64,000 nt of DNA from an uncultured Oscillospiraceae bacterium (GTDB lineage Bacteria; Bacillota; Clostridia; Oscillospirales; Oscillospiraceae), in assembly GCA_934569225.1 (NCBI GenBank), contig CAKTKC010000008.1, positions 1 to 64,000 of the forward strand, read 5' to 3'. Made by a program: the position numbers and the translations under genes. Under the pieces are notes generated by a model. The model was given only the letters and a program-made list of their open reading frames with translations, ran no database searches and was not told the DNA's origin. Below are positions 7,960-16,823 of the stretch, in pieces; the stretch's first letter is position 1; each line of letters starts with the position of its first letter.

Positions 7960-9870
7960 GTGGTGGAAATGATTGCATCCATGGAAACGTATCTGCGGCG
8001 GGGGCGGCGAACGTGTCAAAGGCTGCTGCTGAATCCGAAAATCCGCACGGGAGGGGTCGTCCTTCTGTGCGGCGGCAGCGGGTTTCTGCTCAGCGCGGCC
8101 AGTCTGGGCAATTACCCCCAGCCGCTGGCTATGGGGCTGATCCTGGCCATGAGCGGCTGGCACGCGGCGATTACGAGCCTGGGCGCCATGCTGGGCTACT
8201 GGGTCTTCTGGGGCATCGCGGGATTGCAGGGGCTGGTGTGGTCGGCCTCCGGCGGACTGCTGGCGCTGCTCCTCGCCCGGCACATCCCGGAGGAGCAGCC
8301 GCTGATTCTGCCCGCCATTTCCGCGTTCCTGACGGCGTTGACCGGGCTGCTGTTCCAGCTGGTGCTGCGGGACACCGTGCCGGTGCCGGTCTATTTCCTG
8401 CGGATTGTTCTGGCCGCCGGGGCGGGACTGCTGTTCCCCGTGGCGCTGCGCAGGCGCACCGCCGTCACCGACTGGCTGGTGGGCGGCGTAGCGGTGCTGG
8501 CGCTGGCGCAGGCTTCACCGACGCCTTATCTTGGATTGGGGTATCTCGCGGCAGGCGCGCTGGCAGTGGGCAGCGCTTTCCCCGCCGCGGTGCTTGGAGG
8601 GTTGGGGCTGGATCTGGCACAGGTGACGAACATTCCCATGACGGCGGTGCTGTGTCTTGCGGGCGTGATCCGCATGATCCCCCTTGAGCGCAAGTGGATG
8701 CGCTGTCTTGCGCCGTGGGCGGCGTGTATGGTGGTGATGGCGATCTGCGACATTCGGGATTATACGCCATTGCCCGGGCTGATTCTCGGCGGCGGGCTGG
8801 GCATCCTGATGCCCCCCTCTCCGGAAACCGCCCGCCGCCGGGGGGAGACGGGGCTGGCGCAGGTGCGGCTGGAGCTGGGGGCGGAGGTTCTCGGCGTCAC
8901 CCAGCAGCTTTTTCTGGAGACCGCGCCGCCACCCGTTGACGCTTCTGCCGTGCTGCAAAAGGTGCGGCAGCGCGCCTGCGGCAGCTGCTCCGCCCGGAAC
9001 AGCTGCCCTCAGCAGTCGTCGCTGGATGAATCGTTGCTGCAAAACCCGCTGGACGCCCAGTGCCGCAAGTCGGGGCGGCTGATTCCCGAGCTTCGCCGGG
9101 GACAAGAGCAGCTGAAGCTTCTGAAAGCCGACAGCGCCCGGCAGTCAGAGTACCGGGCGGCGATGGTGCAGCAGTATCAGTTTCTGGGGGATTTTCTGCG
9201 ACGGCTCGCCGACGATCTGCCCCGCCGGGGGCAGCGGCCGCGGGCATGGTTTCGCGCCGAGGCCGCCGCCCGCAGCCGTAGCAAGGAGCTTGCCAACGGC
9301 GACCGCTGTCTTGCCTTTCCGGGGCCGGAGTGCCGGTATTACGTCCTTCTGTGCGATGGGATGGGCACCGGGCTGGGCGCCGCCCAGGAGGGGCAGTCGG
9401 CGGGATCGCTTCTGCGGCAGATGCTCACCGCCGGGTTTCCCGCCGCCCACGCCCTGCGCACCCTCAACAGCATTCTCGCCCTCCGGGGCAGCGCCGGGGC
9501 GGTCACGGTGGACTTGGCGGAACTCTATCTCGACACCGGCCACGCCACGTTATACAAGTGGGGCGCCGCCCCCAGCTGGCTGCTTCGCCGGGGCAGCGCG
9601 GAAAAAATAGGGACAGCCACCCCACCGCCGGGCATTTCCGTAACGGAAAGCCGGGAAACGGTAGAGAAGCTGTCCCTGCGTAGGGGGGAAGCGCTGGTAT
9701 TGCTCAGCGACGGCGTGGATGGAGAGGGGATTTCCCGCCGGTCTGACTTGACTCCGGACATGCCGCCTGGGGAGCTGGCAGCAAAAATTCTGGAGTATGG
9801 CCGCGGGAAGCAGATGGACGACGCCACGGCGGCAGTCATCCGGCTCCGTCCCGCGAGCCTGGAATCATAG
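7960..9870 (+). CDS. spoIIE: SpoIIE-like membrane PP2C-type phosphatase
   Basis: In sporulating Firmicutes SpoIIE is the septal phosphatase that dephosphorylates SpoIIAA to activate sigma-F in the forespore. This 636-residue protein has about eight or nine membrane helices in residues 25-285, a central segment with a Cys cluster (CGSCSARNSC, near 345), a linker rich in Arg and Gln, and a C-terminal PP2C-like phosphatase domain (about 430-630) with the metal-binding DGMGTG and SDGVDGEG motifs and DDAT near the end. It is shorter than the roughly 800-residue Bacillus protein, mainly in the middle region. The start is GTG 7960 with AAGGAAAGG just upstream; GTG 7963 and ATG 7969 are alternatives. 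It is transcribed divergently from the CYTH operon. Confidence 0.85.
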   Translation: MVEMIASMETYLRRGRRTCQRLLLNPKIRTGGVVLLCGGSGFLLSAASLGNYPQPLAMGLILAMSGWHAAITSLGAMLGYWVFWGIAGLQGLVWSASGGLLALLLARHIPEEQPLILPAISAFLTALTGLLFQLVLRDTVPVPVYFLRIVLAAGAGLLFPVALRRRTAVTDWLVGGVAVLALAQASPTPYLGLGYLAAGALAVGSAFPAAVLGGLGLDLAQVTNIPMTAVLCLAGVIRMIPLERKWMRCLAPWAACMVVMAICDIRDYTPLPGLILGGGLGILMPPSPETARRRGETGLAQVRLELGAEVLGVTQQLFLETAPPPVDASAVLQKVRQRACGSCSARNSCPQQSSLDESLLQNPLDAQCRKSGRLIPELRRGQEQLKLLKADSARQSEYRAAMVQQYQFLGDFLRRLADDLPRRGQRPRAWFRAEAAARSRSKELANGDRCLAFPGPECRYYVLLCDGMGTGLGAAQEGQSAGSLLRQMLTAGFPAAHALRTLNSILALRGSAGAVTVDLAELYLDTGHATLYKWGAAPSWLLRRGSAEKIGTATPPPGISVTESRETVEKLSLRRGEALVLLSDGVDGEGISRRSDLTPDMPPGELAAKILEYGRGKQMDDATAAVIRLRPASLES

Positions 9871-10110
9871 TAGCACAACTGCGGCGCAGATTTTGTCGAA
9901 ACACAACATGTGGGATTGAAAAAAGTGGAAAAATCACAAGATGTAGGTAAAGCTAGGGAAGGGAGGAAGGAAACCGCGCATTTTGCATGAGAAACCGGGT
10001 ATCGGCGGAGGATAGACCGCATTCCCTCGTTCTCAAGGGACACCCCCAAGTGGGGCAAATAACGGTGCTATCTCCGCTTCTCCGCAGCTCACAACGTTTC
10101 AGCGCACTCC
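9871..10110. other. Intergenic stretch with no recognisable feature
   Basis: I see no gene, RNA or convincing terminator between the SpoIIE-like gene and the family C repeat. Confidence 0.5.
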
Positions 10111-10222
10111 CTTGCCTCTCCCTTTGGGAGAGGTGGACGAGCGAAGCGAGGACGGAGAGGGTACGTGTAAAGCCCTCTCAGTCACCTTCGGTGACAGCTC
10201 TCCCAGAGGGAGAGCCAAGGGG
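10111..10222 (+). repeat. Family C structured repeat, copy 1
   Basis: This 112-bp unit is shared with 21742-21859. It contains tandem hairpins: CCTCTCCC/GGGAGAGG at its left end, a GAGAGGG/CCCTCTC pair, GTCACC-UUCG-GGTGAC at 10181-10195 (a classical stable tetraloop), and GCTCTCCC/GGGAGAGC at the right end. It has no coding potential. Similar hairpin units are widespread between genes in gut Ruminococcaceae (recollection, not searched). Confidence 0.8.
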
Positions 10223-10236
10223 GTGCGTATATTGAC

Positions 10237-10280
10237 ACAGGCAATGGAGCGTATTGGTACCGATACGCTCCATTGCCTGT
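10237..10280. terminator. Long palindromic terminator after family C copy 1
   Basis: Bases 10237-10254 pair perfectly with 10263-10280 around a GGTACC centre; three Ts follow the arm. The core is shared with the palindrome at 21871-21914, so it seems to belong to the repeat unit. Confidence 0.7.
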
Positions 10281-10350
10281 TTTACAACTTTCCATCAAAA
10301 GAGGTGCGTCGTGCGTGTCCGGCAACGCCCCCGATTTCCGCTTTCCCCGA

Positions 10351-10379
10351 TTGACACCGCCCCGGATTCGGGGTATACT
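10351..10379 (+). promoter_or_regulatory. Consensus sigma-A promoter
   Basis: TTGACA (10351-10356), a 17-base spacer and TATACT (10374-10379), 24 bases before the DUF308 gene start codon. Confidence 0.85.
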
Positions 10380-10403
10380 GAACTTCAGAGAGGTGACTCT
10401 GTT

Positions 10404-10937
10404 ATGAAAGAAACTATTTTGTCCGTCATTCGTCTGGTCGCTACCCCGGTGCTGCTGATGGTGCTGGGCCTGATTCTTCTCATTCATCCGGACTCCGCCT
10501 CCGCCCTTGTGGCGCAGATTCTGGGCTGGGTGCTGCTGATCGCGGGCGTCGTGTTTGCCGTCAGCGCCATCGCCGGGCATTTTGACACCGTGGGGAAGGT
10601 GCTTTCTGCCGTCTGCTGCTTCGCCGTGGGCGCGTGGCTTCTGCGCAACCCCCTGATGCTGGCCGCGGGGCTGGGACGTCTGGCCGGTATTCTGCTGGTC
10701 GTCCGGGGTGTTCAGGACATTCTGAACGCCAGCCGGTACCATTATGGCATTCTTCCCGCCGTCATTACCACGGTTCTCGGCGCGGTGCTGATCGCTCTGC
10801 CCATGACGACCTCCCGGGTCGTTATCAGTCTGTGCGGTCTGCTGGTGCTGATCGTGGGCGTCGCCATCCTGGTTGACCGGCTGAAAAACCGTCGCCCCAA
10901 GGAGCCGTCGGAATCCGACATCATCGACGCGCTGTGA
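10404..10937 (+). CDS. DUF308 (HdeD-like) integral membrane protein
   Basis: This 177-residue protein consists almost wholly of six hydrophobic helices arranged as short repeated pairs, the pattern of the DUF308/HdeD family, followed by a charged C-terminal tail (DRLKNRRPKEPSESD). The molecular role of the family is unclear; HdeD is linked to acid resistance in E. coli. The ATG at 10404 has AGAGGTGA nine bases upstream. It is the first gene of an operon: its stop overlaps the start of the phosphopantetheinyl transferase gene by four bases. Confidence 0.8.
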   Translation: MKETILSVIRLVATPVLLMVLGLILLIHPDSASALVAQILGWVLLIAGVVFAVSAIAGHFDTVGKVLSAVCCFAVGAWLLRNPLMLAAGLGRLAGILLVVRGVQDILNASRYHYGILPAVITTVLGAVLIALPMTTSRVVISLCGLLVLIVGVAILVDRLKNRRPKEPSESDIIDAL

Positions 10938-11401
10938 GAATCGCGTCCTGCACCCTCGCCGGGCGAACCGGCCACGAAGCGGGGCGGGCACTGCTGGCGG
11001 CGCTTTACTGGGAGGAAACCGGACTGGATTTGCCGCCCATTGCCATAGCGGCGGGTGGCAAGCCCTATTTCCCCGACAGCGACTGGCATTTTTCCATCTC
11101 CCACACCCCACGACATGCGTTCTGCGCCCTGTCCCGACGGGAGATTGGCATTGACGCCGAGGAGCTTGACCGGAACGTAAAACTCGCCCTGGCGGAAAAG
11201 ATCCTGTCCCCCAAAGAAAAGGCGCAGTTTGACGCCGCCCCGGACAAGCGCCGGGCGCTGCTGACCTTCTGGGTGCTGAAGGAAGCCCAGGTCAAGCGCA
11301 CCGGGGAAGGTCTGCGGGGATACCCCAACGGGACGGATTTTTCCCTGGACGACCCCCGGGTCACGGAGATGGACGGCTGCCTGGTGGCCGTTATTGAGTA
11401 G
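10934..11401 (+). CDS. 4'-phosphopantetheinyl transferase (Sfp-type, short)
   Basis: It would transfer the 4'-phosphopantetheine arm from CoA to a carrier-protein serine. The 155-residue protein shows the family motifs in order: GKPYFP (about residue 42), FSISHTP (about 52), IGIDAEEL (magnesium-binding Asp and Glu, about 72) and FWVLKEAQVKRTGEGL (about 112). It is shorter than the roughly 220-residue Sfp of Bacillus because the N-terminal part is compact. The start is a GTG overlapping the upstream stop (translational coupling). No polyketide or peptide synthetase is nearby, so fatty-acid carrier protein is a plausible substrate, unless an AcpS exists elsewhere. Confidence 0.88.
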   Translation: MRIASCTLAGRTGHEAGRALLAALYWEETGLDLPPIAIAAGGKPYFPDSDWHFSISHTPRHAFCALSRREIGIDAEELDRNVKLALAEKILSPKEKAQFDAAPDKRRALLTFWVLKEAQVKRTGEGLRGYPNGTDFSLDDPRVTEMDGCLVAVIE

Positions 11402-11420
11402 CTTACTGTAAGGAGAGCTT

Positions 11421-12182
11421 ATGCTGTTTGACACCCACGCCCATATGGACGACCGCGCCTTTGACGCCGACCGGGAAGCGCTTCTGTCCGCCCTTCCGAA
11501 GCAGGGCATCGGGCTGCTGATGAATCCCGGATGCAGTCTCGCGTCCTCCCGGGCGGCTTCCGCTCTGGCTTCCCGGTATGACTACATCTACGCCGCCGTC
11601 GGCTCCCATCCGGACGCCGCCGACGAGGTAAACGATGTCACTCTGGAAGAATACCGCACATTATGTAAACTTAACTCCAAAATCAAGGCCATCGGCGAGA
11701 TTGGCCTTGACTACCATTACGAGGACATCCCCCGGGAGCGTCAGCAGGCGGCGTTCCGCGCTCAGATGGCGCTGGCGCGAGAGTTAGACCTTCCAGTCAT
11801 CGTCCACGAGCGGGAAGCCCATGAGGACGGCATCCGCATTGTAGAAGAATTCCCGGAGGTCACGGGGGTGTTCCACTGCTATTCCGGCTCGGCGGAGATG
11901 GCAAAATGGCTGATCGCCCGGGGCTGGTACATCGGTTTTACCGGGGTTCTGACCTTCAAAAACGCCCGGAAAGCGGTGGAGACTGCCGCCGCCATTCCTT
12001 TAGACCGCATCGTTCTGGAAACCGACTGCCCCTACATGTCCCCGGAACCCTTCCGGGGGAAACGCAACGACCCCGGAAAGCTGTACCGCATGGCGGAGCG
12101 CCTTGCGGAGATCCGGGGGATTTCCGTGGAGGAAGTTCACGCCGCCACCATGGAAAACGGGAAGCGGCTGTATAGAATATAG
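11421..12182 (+). CDS. tatD: TatD-family metal-dependent hydrolase/DNase
   Basis: This 253-residue TIM-barrel protein carries the TatD metal ligands: DTHAHMDD at the N-terminus (HxH), GEIGLDYH (Glu, about residue 92), a His in VIVHERE, FHCYSG and the C-terminal Asp in ETDCPY. TatD proteins act as 3'-5' exonucleases/DNases and are implicated in repair. It starts 19 bases after the phosphopantetheinyl transferase stop with AAGGAGAG upstream, and belongs to the same operon. Confidence 0.92.
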   Translation: MLFDTHAHMDDRAFDADREALLSALPKQGIGLLMNPGCSLASSRAASALASRYDYIYAAVGSHPDAADEVNDVTLEEYRTLCKLNSKIKAIGEIGLDYHYEDIPRERQQAAFRAQMALARELDLPVIVHEREAHEDGIRIVEEFPEVTGVFHCYSGSAEMAKWLIARGWYIGFTGVLTFKNARKAVETAAAIPLDRIVLETDCPYMSPEPFRGKRNDPGKLYRMAERLAEIRGISVEEVHAATMENGKRLYRI

Positions 12183-12207
12183 AAAAGTTCAGGAAGGCGG
12201 TGCCGGA

Positions 12208-12714
12208 TTGAAAACGAAAAAACTGACGTTGCTGGCGCTGCTGGCTGCCATTGCCCTGACCATTTTCATGATCGAAGCCCAGATTCCCTCCCCGGTTCCC
12301 ATCCCCGGCGTGAAGCTGGGGCTTGCCAACATCGTGACGGTGTTCACCGTCTTCGTGCTGGGGCCGAAAGAGGGTGCGGCGGTGCTGGCGGTGCGCATTT
12401 TCCTGGGAGCGGTGTTCGCCGGGAATTTCAGCACCATTCTGTACTCCGCCGCCGGGGGCGTCTGCGCCATCGGCGTGACCATCGCCCTGGGGAAAATCCT
12501 TACGAAAAAGCAGCTCTGGGTCGCCGGGTGCCTGGGCGCCGTCGCCCACTCCATCGGGCAGATGGCCATGGCAATTGCCCTGACGGGGACGGTGTCCCTG
12601 GCGGTGTATCTGCCGGTGATGATCGTCATCAGCATTCTGACCGGGCTGTTTACCGGGCTTTGCGCCCAATTTCTGGTCAATCGGGAGAAGCTATGGAAAA
12701 TTATTTCAAAATGA
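12208..12714 (+). CDS. Gx transporter family membrane protein (heptaprenyl diphosphate synthase component I-like)
   Basis: This is a 168-residue protein with about five membrane helices of the Gx_transp/HepI type; homologues are annotated as heptaprenyl diphosphate synthase component I but resemble small-solute ECF-type S components. The family signature PIPGVKLGLANIVTVF lies around residues 30-45. I chose TTG 12208 because an AGGAAGG sits about ten bases upstream and the first codons (KTKKLTLLALLAA) make a normal start of the first helix; upstream in-frame codons overlap tatD. The Mini-III start codon lies inside its last 22 bases. Confidence 0.75.
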   Translation: MKTKKLTLLALLAAIALTIFMIEAQIPSPVPIPGVKLGLANIVTVFTVFVLGPKEGAAVLAVRIFLGAVFAGNFSTILYSAAGGVCAIGVTIALGKILTKKQLWVAGCLGAVAHSIGQMAMAIALTGTVSLAVYLPVMIVISILTGLFTGLCAQFLVNREKLWKIISK

Positions 12715-13094
12715 ACCTGCCCCAATCGGAGATCGACGCCATTTCCAATCTGGGGCTTGCCCATATGGGGGACTGCGTGTTTGAGATTCTCTGCCGGGGC
12801 TACCTCTGCGCTCAGGGGGAGAAGACCGTTGGGCAGCTGCACCACGACACCATTCAGATGGTGAAGGCCACGTCTCAGGCAAAATTCGCGGACAAGCTGC
12901 TGCCCCTGCTGACCGAGGAGGAGCTTGCCTACTACCGCCGGGGGAAAAACGCCCACGTCCACGCGGTGCCAAAATCCGCCACCCCCGCCGAGTACGCAAA
13001 GGCCACCGGTCTGGAGGCCCTGTTCGGCGCACTGTACCTCGCCGGGAAAACCCAGCGGCTGAACGAACTGTTCAAGGCCGTTATGGAGACGTAA
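12693..13094 (+). CDS. mrnC: Mini-ribonuclease III
   Basis: Mini-III is an RNase III catalytic domain without a dsRNA-binding domain; in Bacillus it matures 23S rRNA ends. This 133-residue protein has the expected signature: LGLAHMGDCVFEILCR (catalytic Asp region, about residues 19-34) and GLEALFGALYLAG (Glu region, near 107). The ATG at 12693 has GGGAGAAG directly upstream and overlaps the Gx transporter gene by 22 bases, so translation is probably coupled. It sits just before rqcH, in a run of RNA- and translation-linked genes. Confidence 0.9.
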   Translation: MENYFKMNLPQSEIDAISNLGLAHMGDCVFEILCRGYLCAQGEKTVGQLHHDTIQMVKATSQAKFADKLLPLLTEEELAYYRRGKNAHVHAVPKSATPAEYAKATGLEALFGALYLAGKTQRLNELFKAVMET

Positions 13095-13111
13095 ATCAGG
13101 AGGACTGCATC

Positions 13112-14875
13112 ATGGCATTTGATGCCTTTTTCTTATCTGCCGTGCTGGAGGAAGTCCGCACGCGGTGCATCGGCGCACGGGTGGAGAAAATCCACCAGCC
13201 CGCCAGAGACACAGTGATCGTTCACCTGCGCTGCCAGGAGGGTCGGGAAAAACTGCTTTTTGCTGCCAACCCCACCGCCCCCCGGCTGCATCTGACGGCG
13301 GCTTCTCCGGAGAATCCGGCGCAGCCGCCCATGTTCTGTATGCTTCTGCGCAAGCACCTTCTGGGGGCGAAGCTGACAGAAGTTTCCCAGCTCCCCATGG
13401 AACGGGCGGCATCGTTCCGGTTCGACTGCACCGACGAGATGGGCTTTCCCGTGCAGAAAACGCTGGTGGCCGAGCTGATGGGGCGCACCTGCAATCTGTA
13501 TCTGCTGTCCCCCGAGGGGCGGATTCTGGACTGCCTGCGGCGCATCGGCCTTGACGAAAGTGCCAAGCGGGCGGCGCTGCCGGGTCTCATGTATCAGCCG
13601 CCGGAGCCGGTCATGAAGCTGAACCTGCTGGACAGCGCCCCGGAGAGGGATGTGCAGCGTTATGTAAACTTGCTCGCAGCCCCCGGCGCGGACGTTCTGG
13701 CCGACCGGCTGATGGACACCGTTGGCGGCCTGTCCCCCCTGGTGTGCCGGGAGGCGGCGCTGTACGCCGCCGGAAGCACGGACGCCCGCATCGATTCTCT
13801 GGACGCGGACACCACTGCCGACAAGCTGTCGCTGTTCTTCCATGAGCATCTGAGCCATCCCGCGCCCTATTATTACGCCCTCCCGGACGGCATGCCGAAG
13901 CAGTTTGCCTTCTGCCCCATCCGGGAATACGGCGAGTGCCGCCGCGCCGAGTCCTTTGGCAAGCTGCTGGACATGTACTACACCGTCCGGGATCAGAAGG
14001 ACGCCATGCGGCAGAAGGGTCAGGCCGTGCGCAAGACCGTTCAGAATCTGTGCAGCCGTCTGACCAAAAAGCTTGCCATTCAGGAAAAGGAGCTGGAAGC
14101 CACCTATGACCGGGAGCGTCTGCGCCAGCTGGGGGACATCCTTACGGCCAACCTCCACCGCATCGTGAAGGGGCAAACTACCGTCCGGTGCGAGGACTTC
14201 TACGACGAGGAAATGCGGCCGGTGGACATTCCCATTTCCCCCATTCTCTCCCCCAACCAGAACGCCGCCAGGTATTATAAGGACTACGCCCGGATGAAAA
14301 ACGCGGAAAAAGAGCTGACGAAGCAGCTGGAGCTGGGGCGGCTGGAGCTGGACTACCTGAAAAGCGTGCTGGAGGAGCTGAACCGCGCCGGTACTGAAGG
14401 GGAGCTGGAAGAAATTCGCCGGGAGCTGCAAGAGGGTGGGTATCTCCGCCCCGACACCGACCGGAAGCGCATGAAGCAGGCCAAGCTGCCGCCCATGCGG
14501 TTTGAAAGCACCGACGGCTACCCGATCTACGTCGGCCGGAACAACCGCCAGAACGACGAGCTGACCTTCCGTCTTGCCCGGAAGGACGACATCTGGTGCC
14601 ACGCCTCCAAGGTGCACGGCTCCCACGTCATCATTTCCTGCGGCGGCACCACGCCCCCGGACAACACCGTTACGCAGGCAGCGCAGCTGGCCGCCTACTA
14701 CGCCGAAACCGGGGGCGGGCAGAACATCCCCGTGGATGTGACGGCGGTGAAGCAGGTGAAGAAAATTTCCAACGGCAAGCCCGGCATGGTGATCTATCAC
14801 ACCTACCGCACCGTGATCGCCAACCCCTACCCGGGCATCGTGGTGGACGCGCTGAATGCGGAAACAAAGGAGTAA
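13112..14875 (+). CDS. rqcH: RqcH, NFACT-family ribosome quality control factor
   Basis: RqcH binds obstructed 50S subunits and directs C-terminal alanine tailing of stalled peptides; older names are FbpA or fibronectin-binding protein. The 587-residue protein has an NFACT-N domain (about 1-270), a long coiled coil (about 285-440, with QEKELEATYDRERLRQL) and an NFACT-R domain (about 455-555, with DDIWCHASKVHGSH). The Asp-Arg pair essential in Bacillus RqcH aligns with Glu97-Arg98 here, a conservative change. The ATG at 13112 has AGGAGG nine bases upstream. Its partner RqcP is encoded at 60930-61169 in this window. Confidence 0.92.
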   Translation: MAFDAFFLSAVLEEVRTRCIGARVEKIHQPARDTVIVHLRCQEGREKLLFAANPTAPRLHLTAASPENPAQPPMFCMLLRKHLLGAKLTEVSQLPMERAASFRFDCTDEMGFPVQKTLVAELMGRTCNLYLLSPEGRILDCLRRIGLDESAKRAALPGLMYQPPEPVMKLNLLDSAPERDVQRYVNLLAAPGADVLADRLMDTVGGLSPLVCREAALYAAGSTDARIDSLDADTTADKLSLFFHEHLSHPAPYYYALPDGMPKQFAFCPIREYGECRRAESFGKLLDMYYTVRDQKDAMRQKGQAVRKTVQNLCSRLTKKLAIQEKELEATYDRERLRQLGDILTANLHRIVKGQTTVRCEDFYDEEMRPVDIPISPILSPNQNAARYYKDYARMKNAEKELTKQLELGRLELDYLKSVLEELNRAGTEGELEEIRRELQEGGYLRPDTDRKRMKQAKLPPMRFESTDGYPIYVGRNNRQNDELTFRLARKDDIWCHASKVHGSHVIISCGGTTPPDNTVTQAAQLAAYYAETGGGQNIPVDVTAVKQVKKISNGKPGMVIYHTYRTVIANPYPGIVVDALNAETKE

Positions 14876-14879
14876 AGCC

Positions 14880-15911
14880 ATGATTCGATTCAACAACGAT
14901 TATAACCGCGGGGCGCTGGATTCCATCCTGAGCGCCCTGACCGCCGCCAACGCCGAGAGCTTTCCGGGCTACGGCGAGGACATCTGGTGCCGCCGCGCCG
15001 AGTCGGTTATCAAGAAGCTGGTTTCTTCTGAGGACGCCCTGATCAAATTCGTCCCCGGCGCGACCCAGGCAAATCTCGTGGTCATCGCGGCGGCGCTGTC
15101 CCCCATCCAGAGCGTCATTGCCGCCGACACCGGACATATCAACTGCCACGAAGCCGCCTCCATTGAAAATACGGGGCACAAAATTCTCGCGCTTCCCAAC
15201 ACCGACGGGAAAATCACCGCCGGGCAGATCGCGGCCTGCGCGGCGGCGTATTACGACGGCGGCGCACCGGAGTATCTGACGGAGCCGAAGCTGGTGTATC
15301 TGTCCTTCCCCACCGAGAAGGGGACGCTGTATTCCAGGCAGGAGCTGCGGGATATCCGGGAGGTCTGCCAAAAATACGGCATGTACCTGTTCGTGGACGG
15401 GGCGCGGATGGGCTACGGTCTGGGGGCGGTGGACAACGATCTGACCCTGAAGGATTTCGCGGAGCTGACGGACGTATTCTACATCGGCGGGACGAAGTGC
15501 GGCGCGCTGTTCGGCGAGGCGCTGGTCATTACCGAACCCAAGCTTCAATATCGCTTCAAGGCCTACATGAAGCAGCACGGCGCGGTGCTGGCCAAGGGCT
15601 GGCTGATGGGTCTGCAATTTGCGGCCATGCTGGAAAGCGGCGAGTATTTCGCGAAAACAAAACGCGCCGACGAGCTTGCCATGCAGATCAAAGAAGCCTT
15701 TGCGGCGAAGGGCATTCCCTTCTGGGTGGAAAGCTCCACCAACCAGCAGTTTGTCATTCTGACCCAGCAGCAGAAGGAAGCGCTGGCGCGGGGTTACTAC
15801 TTTGAGGAAGAAGGGGCAGCGGAGCAGGGGACGGTGGTGCGTTTCTGTACCAGCTGGGCAACCACCCAGGCCGAGGTGGATGCTCTGGTTTCCGATATCG
15901 CCAGATTGTGA
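14880..15911 (+). CDS. ltaE: Low-specificity L-threonine aldolase family PLP enzyme
   Basis: This 343-residue fold-type I PLP enzyme is expected to cleave L-threonine or related beta-hydroxy amino acids to glycine and an aldehyde. Recognisable parts are GYGEDIWCRRAES near the N-terminus, the TGHINCHEAASIE segment, the FVDGARMGYGLG stretch with the cofactor-contacting Asp, and the Schiff-base Lys in IGGTKCGALFG (about residue 207). The ATG at 14880 has AAAGGAG upstream that overlaps the end of rqcH, so the two are translated from one message. A terminator follows at 15917-15946. Confidence 0.88.
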   Translation: MIRFNNDYNRGALDSILSALTAANAESFPGYGEDIWCRRAESVIKKLVSSEDALIKFVPGATQANLVVIAAALSPIQSVIAADTGHINCHEAASIENTGHKILALPNTDGKITAGQIAACAAAYYDGGAPEYLTEPKLVYLSFPTEKGTLYSRQELRDIREVCQKYGMYLFVDGARMGYGLGAVDNDLTLKDFAELTDVFYIGGTKCGALFGEALVITEPKLQYRFKAYMKQHGAVLAKGWLMGLQFAAMLESGEYFAKTKRADELAMQIKEAFAAKGIPFWVESSTNQQFVILTQQQKEALARGYYFEEEGAAEQGTVVRFCTSWATTQAEVDALVSDIARL

Positions 15912-15916
15912 TGAAA

Positions 15917-15946
15917 CGTCCGCTGACTGCGCACAGTCGGCGGACG
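15917..15946 (+). terminator. Terminator of the DUF308-to-ltaE operon
   Basis: A 13-bp stem with one G-U pair (15917-15929 with 15934-15946) and a CGCA loop is followed by ATTTTCTTTC. It starts five bases after the ltaE stop. Confidence 0.85.
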
Positions 15947-15968
15947 ATTTTCTTTCTGGAAAATAAAT

Positions 15969-16045
15969 GCAAATAATTCTCATTTTGCTCTTGACAAATG
16001 AAACACTGCGTGCTATACTCTAGATGTAAATAAGAATTGTTCTTA
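15969..16045 (+). promoter_or_regulatory. Promoter with flanking Fur/PerR-box-like operators
   Basis: TTGACA (15991-15996), a 17-base spacer and TATACT (16014-16019) form a consensus promoter. Just downstream is the perfect inverted repeat TAAGAA-TTG-TTCTTA (16031-16045), and just upstream the AT-rich AATAATTCTCATTT; both resemble Fur-superfamily operators. Binding of either would block the promoter, so autoregulation by the PerR-like product is likely (inference). Confidence 0.7.
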
Positions 16046-16071
16046 AATAAAGCAAACCAAAGGAGGTGCCT

Positions 16072-16482
16072 ATGGAAGCAGCCACAAAGCAATTCAAAAA
16101 ACGCAACGCGATCCTGTCCTGCCTCCGCGGCACCGTGCTTCATCCCTCAGCGGAAATGGTTCACGAAATGCTGCGGGAGGAACACCCGGACATCTCCCTT
16201 GCCACGATCTATCGCAATCTCGCCCTGTTCAAAAGTCAGGGCCTGATCCAGAGCGTGGGTACGGTGAACGGAAGCGAACGCTTCGACGCCGACACCCGCC
16301 CTCATGTCCACTTTATCTGCACAGCCTGCGGCGCGGTGATCGATCTTCCTGAAACGGCGGTTCCCCTGTCTCTGGGACGCGCCGCCGAGGAATGCACCGG
16401 CTGTCAGGTACACAGCTGCCAGCTGATCTTCACCGGTCTGTGCTGCGGCTGCCAATCAGAAACTAAGGAGGAAGCTGTATGA
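16072..16482 (+). CDS. perR: Fur-family transcription regulator, probably PerR
   Basis: This 136-residue Fur-superfamily repressor has an N-terminal winged helix (about 1-75, with [12 protein letters not shown] as recognition helix) and a C-terminal metal domain. The structural zinc site is two CxxC pairs, Cys83/Cys86 and Cys124/Cys127, and the regulatory metal ligands include RPHVHF (His78, His80). Gene context with a rubredoxin and reverse rubrerythrin argues for peroxide sensing (PerR) rather than iron uptake control; in Clostridium acetobutylicum PerR represses reverse rubrerythrins (known). The ATG at 16072 has AAAGGAGGTG upstream. Its last four bases overlap the rubredoxin start. Confidence 0.82.
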   Translation: MEAATKQFKKRNAILSCLRGTVLHPSAEMVHEMLREEHPDISLATIYRNLALFKSQGLIQSVGTVNGSERFDADTRPHVHFICTACGAVIDLPETAVPLSLGRAAEECTGCQVHSCQLIFTGLCCGCQSETKEEAV

Positions 16483-16595
16483 AAAAATATGTCTGCACCG
16501 TCTGCGGGTACGTCTACGAAGGCGACGAGCTGCCCGAAGACTACGAATGCCCCCTCTGCGGCGTCGGCCCCGAATTGTTCGAGGAAGAGGCTTAA
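16479..16595 (+). CDS. Very short rubredoxin (38 residues)
   Basis: This is a small single-iron electron carrier with two CxxCG knuckles, [10 protein letters not shown] at residues 6-15 and CPLCGVGP at 24-31. At 38 residues it lacks the roughly 14-residue loop of classical 52-residue rubredoxins and instead matches the compact rubredoxin module of rubrerythrins, including the one encoded just downstream. The ATG overlaps the regulator stop (ATGA), with AAGGAGG upstream. It presumably donates electrons to the reverse rubrerythrin or another peroxide reductase. Confidence 0.88.
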   Translation: MKKYVCTVCGYVYEGDELPEDYECPLCGVGPELFEEEA

Positions 16596-16599
16596 ATTC

Positions 16600-16764
16600 A
16601 AGGAAACTCCGAACAAATCGTCTGCGACTGTGAGCGGATCTTTTCCGCCCACTCTTCGGTATCGAAAACGGGAAATACACAAAGTATTCCGACCTTTCCG
16701 ATACCTCGATTGGACGAAAAATCTCTCGCTCACAGTTCTTGCCGATTTATTCAGAGCTTCCCTA
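16600..16764 (+). repeat. Family B hairpin repeat, copy 1
   Basis: This unit of about 165 bp begins five bases after the rubredoxin stop. It has imperfect terminal inverted repeats (AAGGAAACTCCGAACAAATC at the left, complement of GATTTATTCAGAGCTTCC at the right) and folds into one long imperfect hairpin over most of its length. Copies lie at 54486-54647, 58218-58385 and 63200-63363. Here it separates rubredoxin from reverse rubrerythrin. Confidence 0.85.
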
Positions 16765-16823
16765 AGTAACCCCGGCAAATATGCCTGAATAATTTATAAA
16801 AATGTGTTTTGGAGGAATTGATT

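Noticed and set aside
9987..10235. 82-residue frame between the SpoIIE-like gene and the DUF308 gene
   Set aside because: Its second half is the family C repeat and it has no ribosome binding site.
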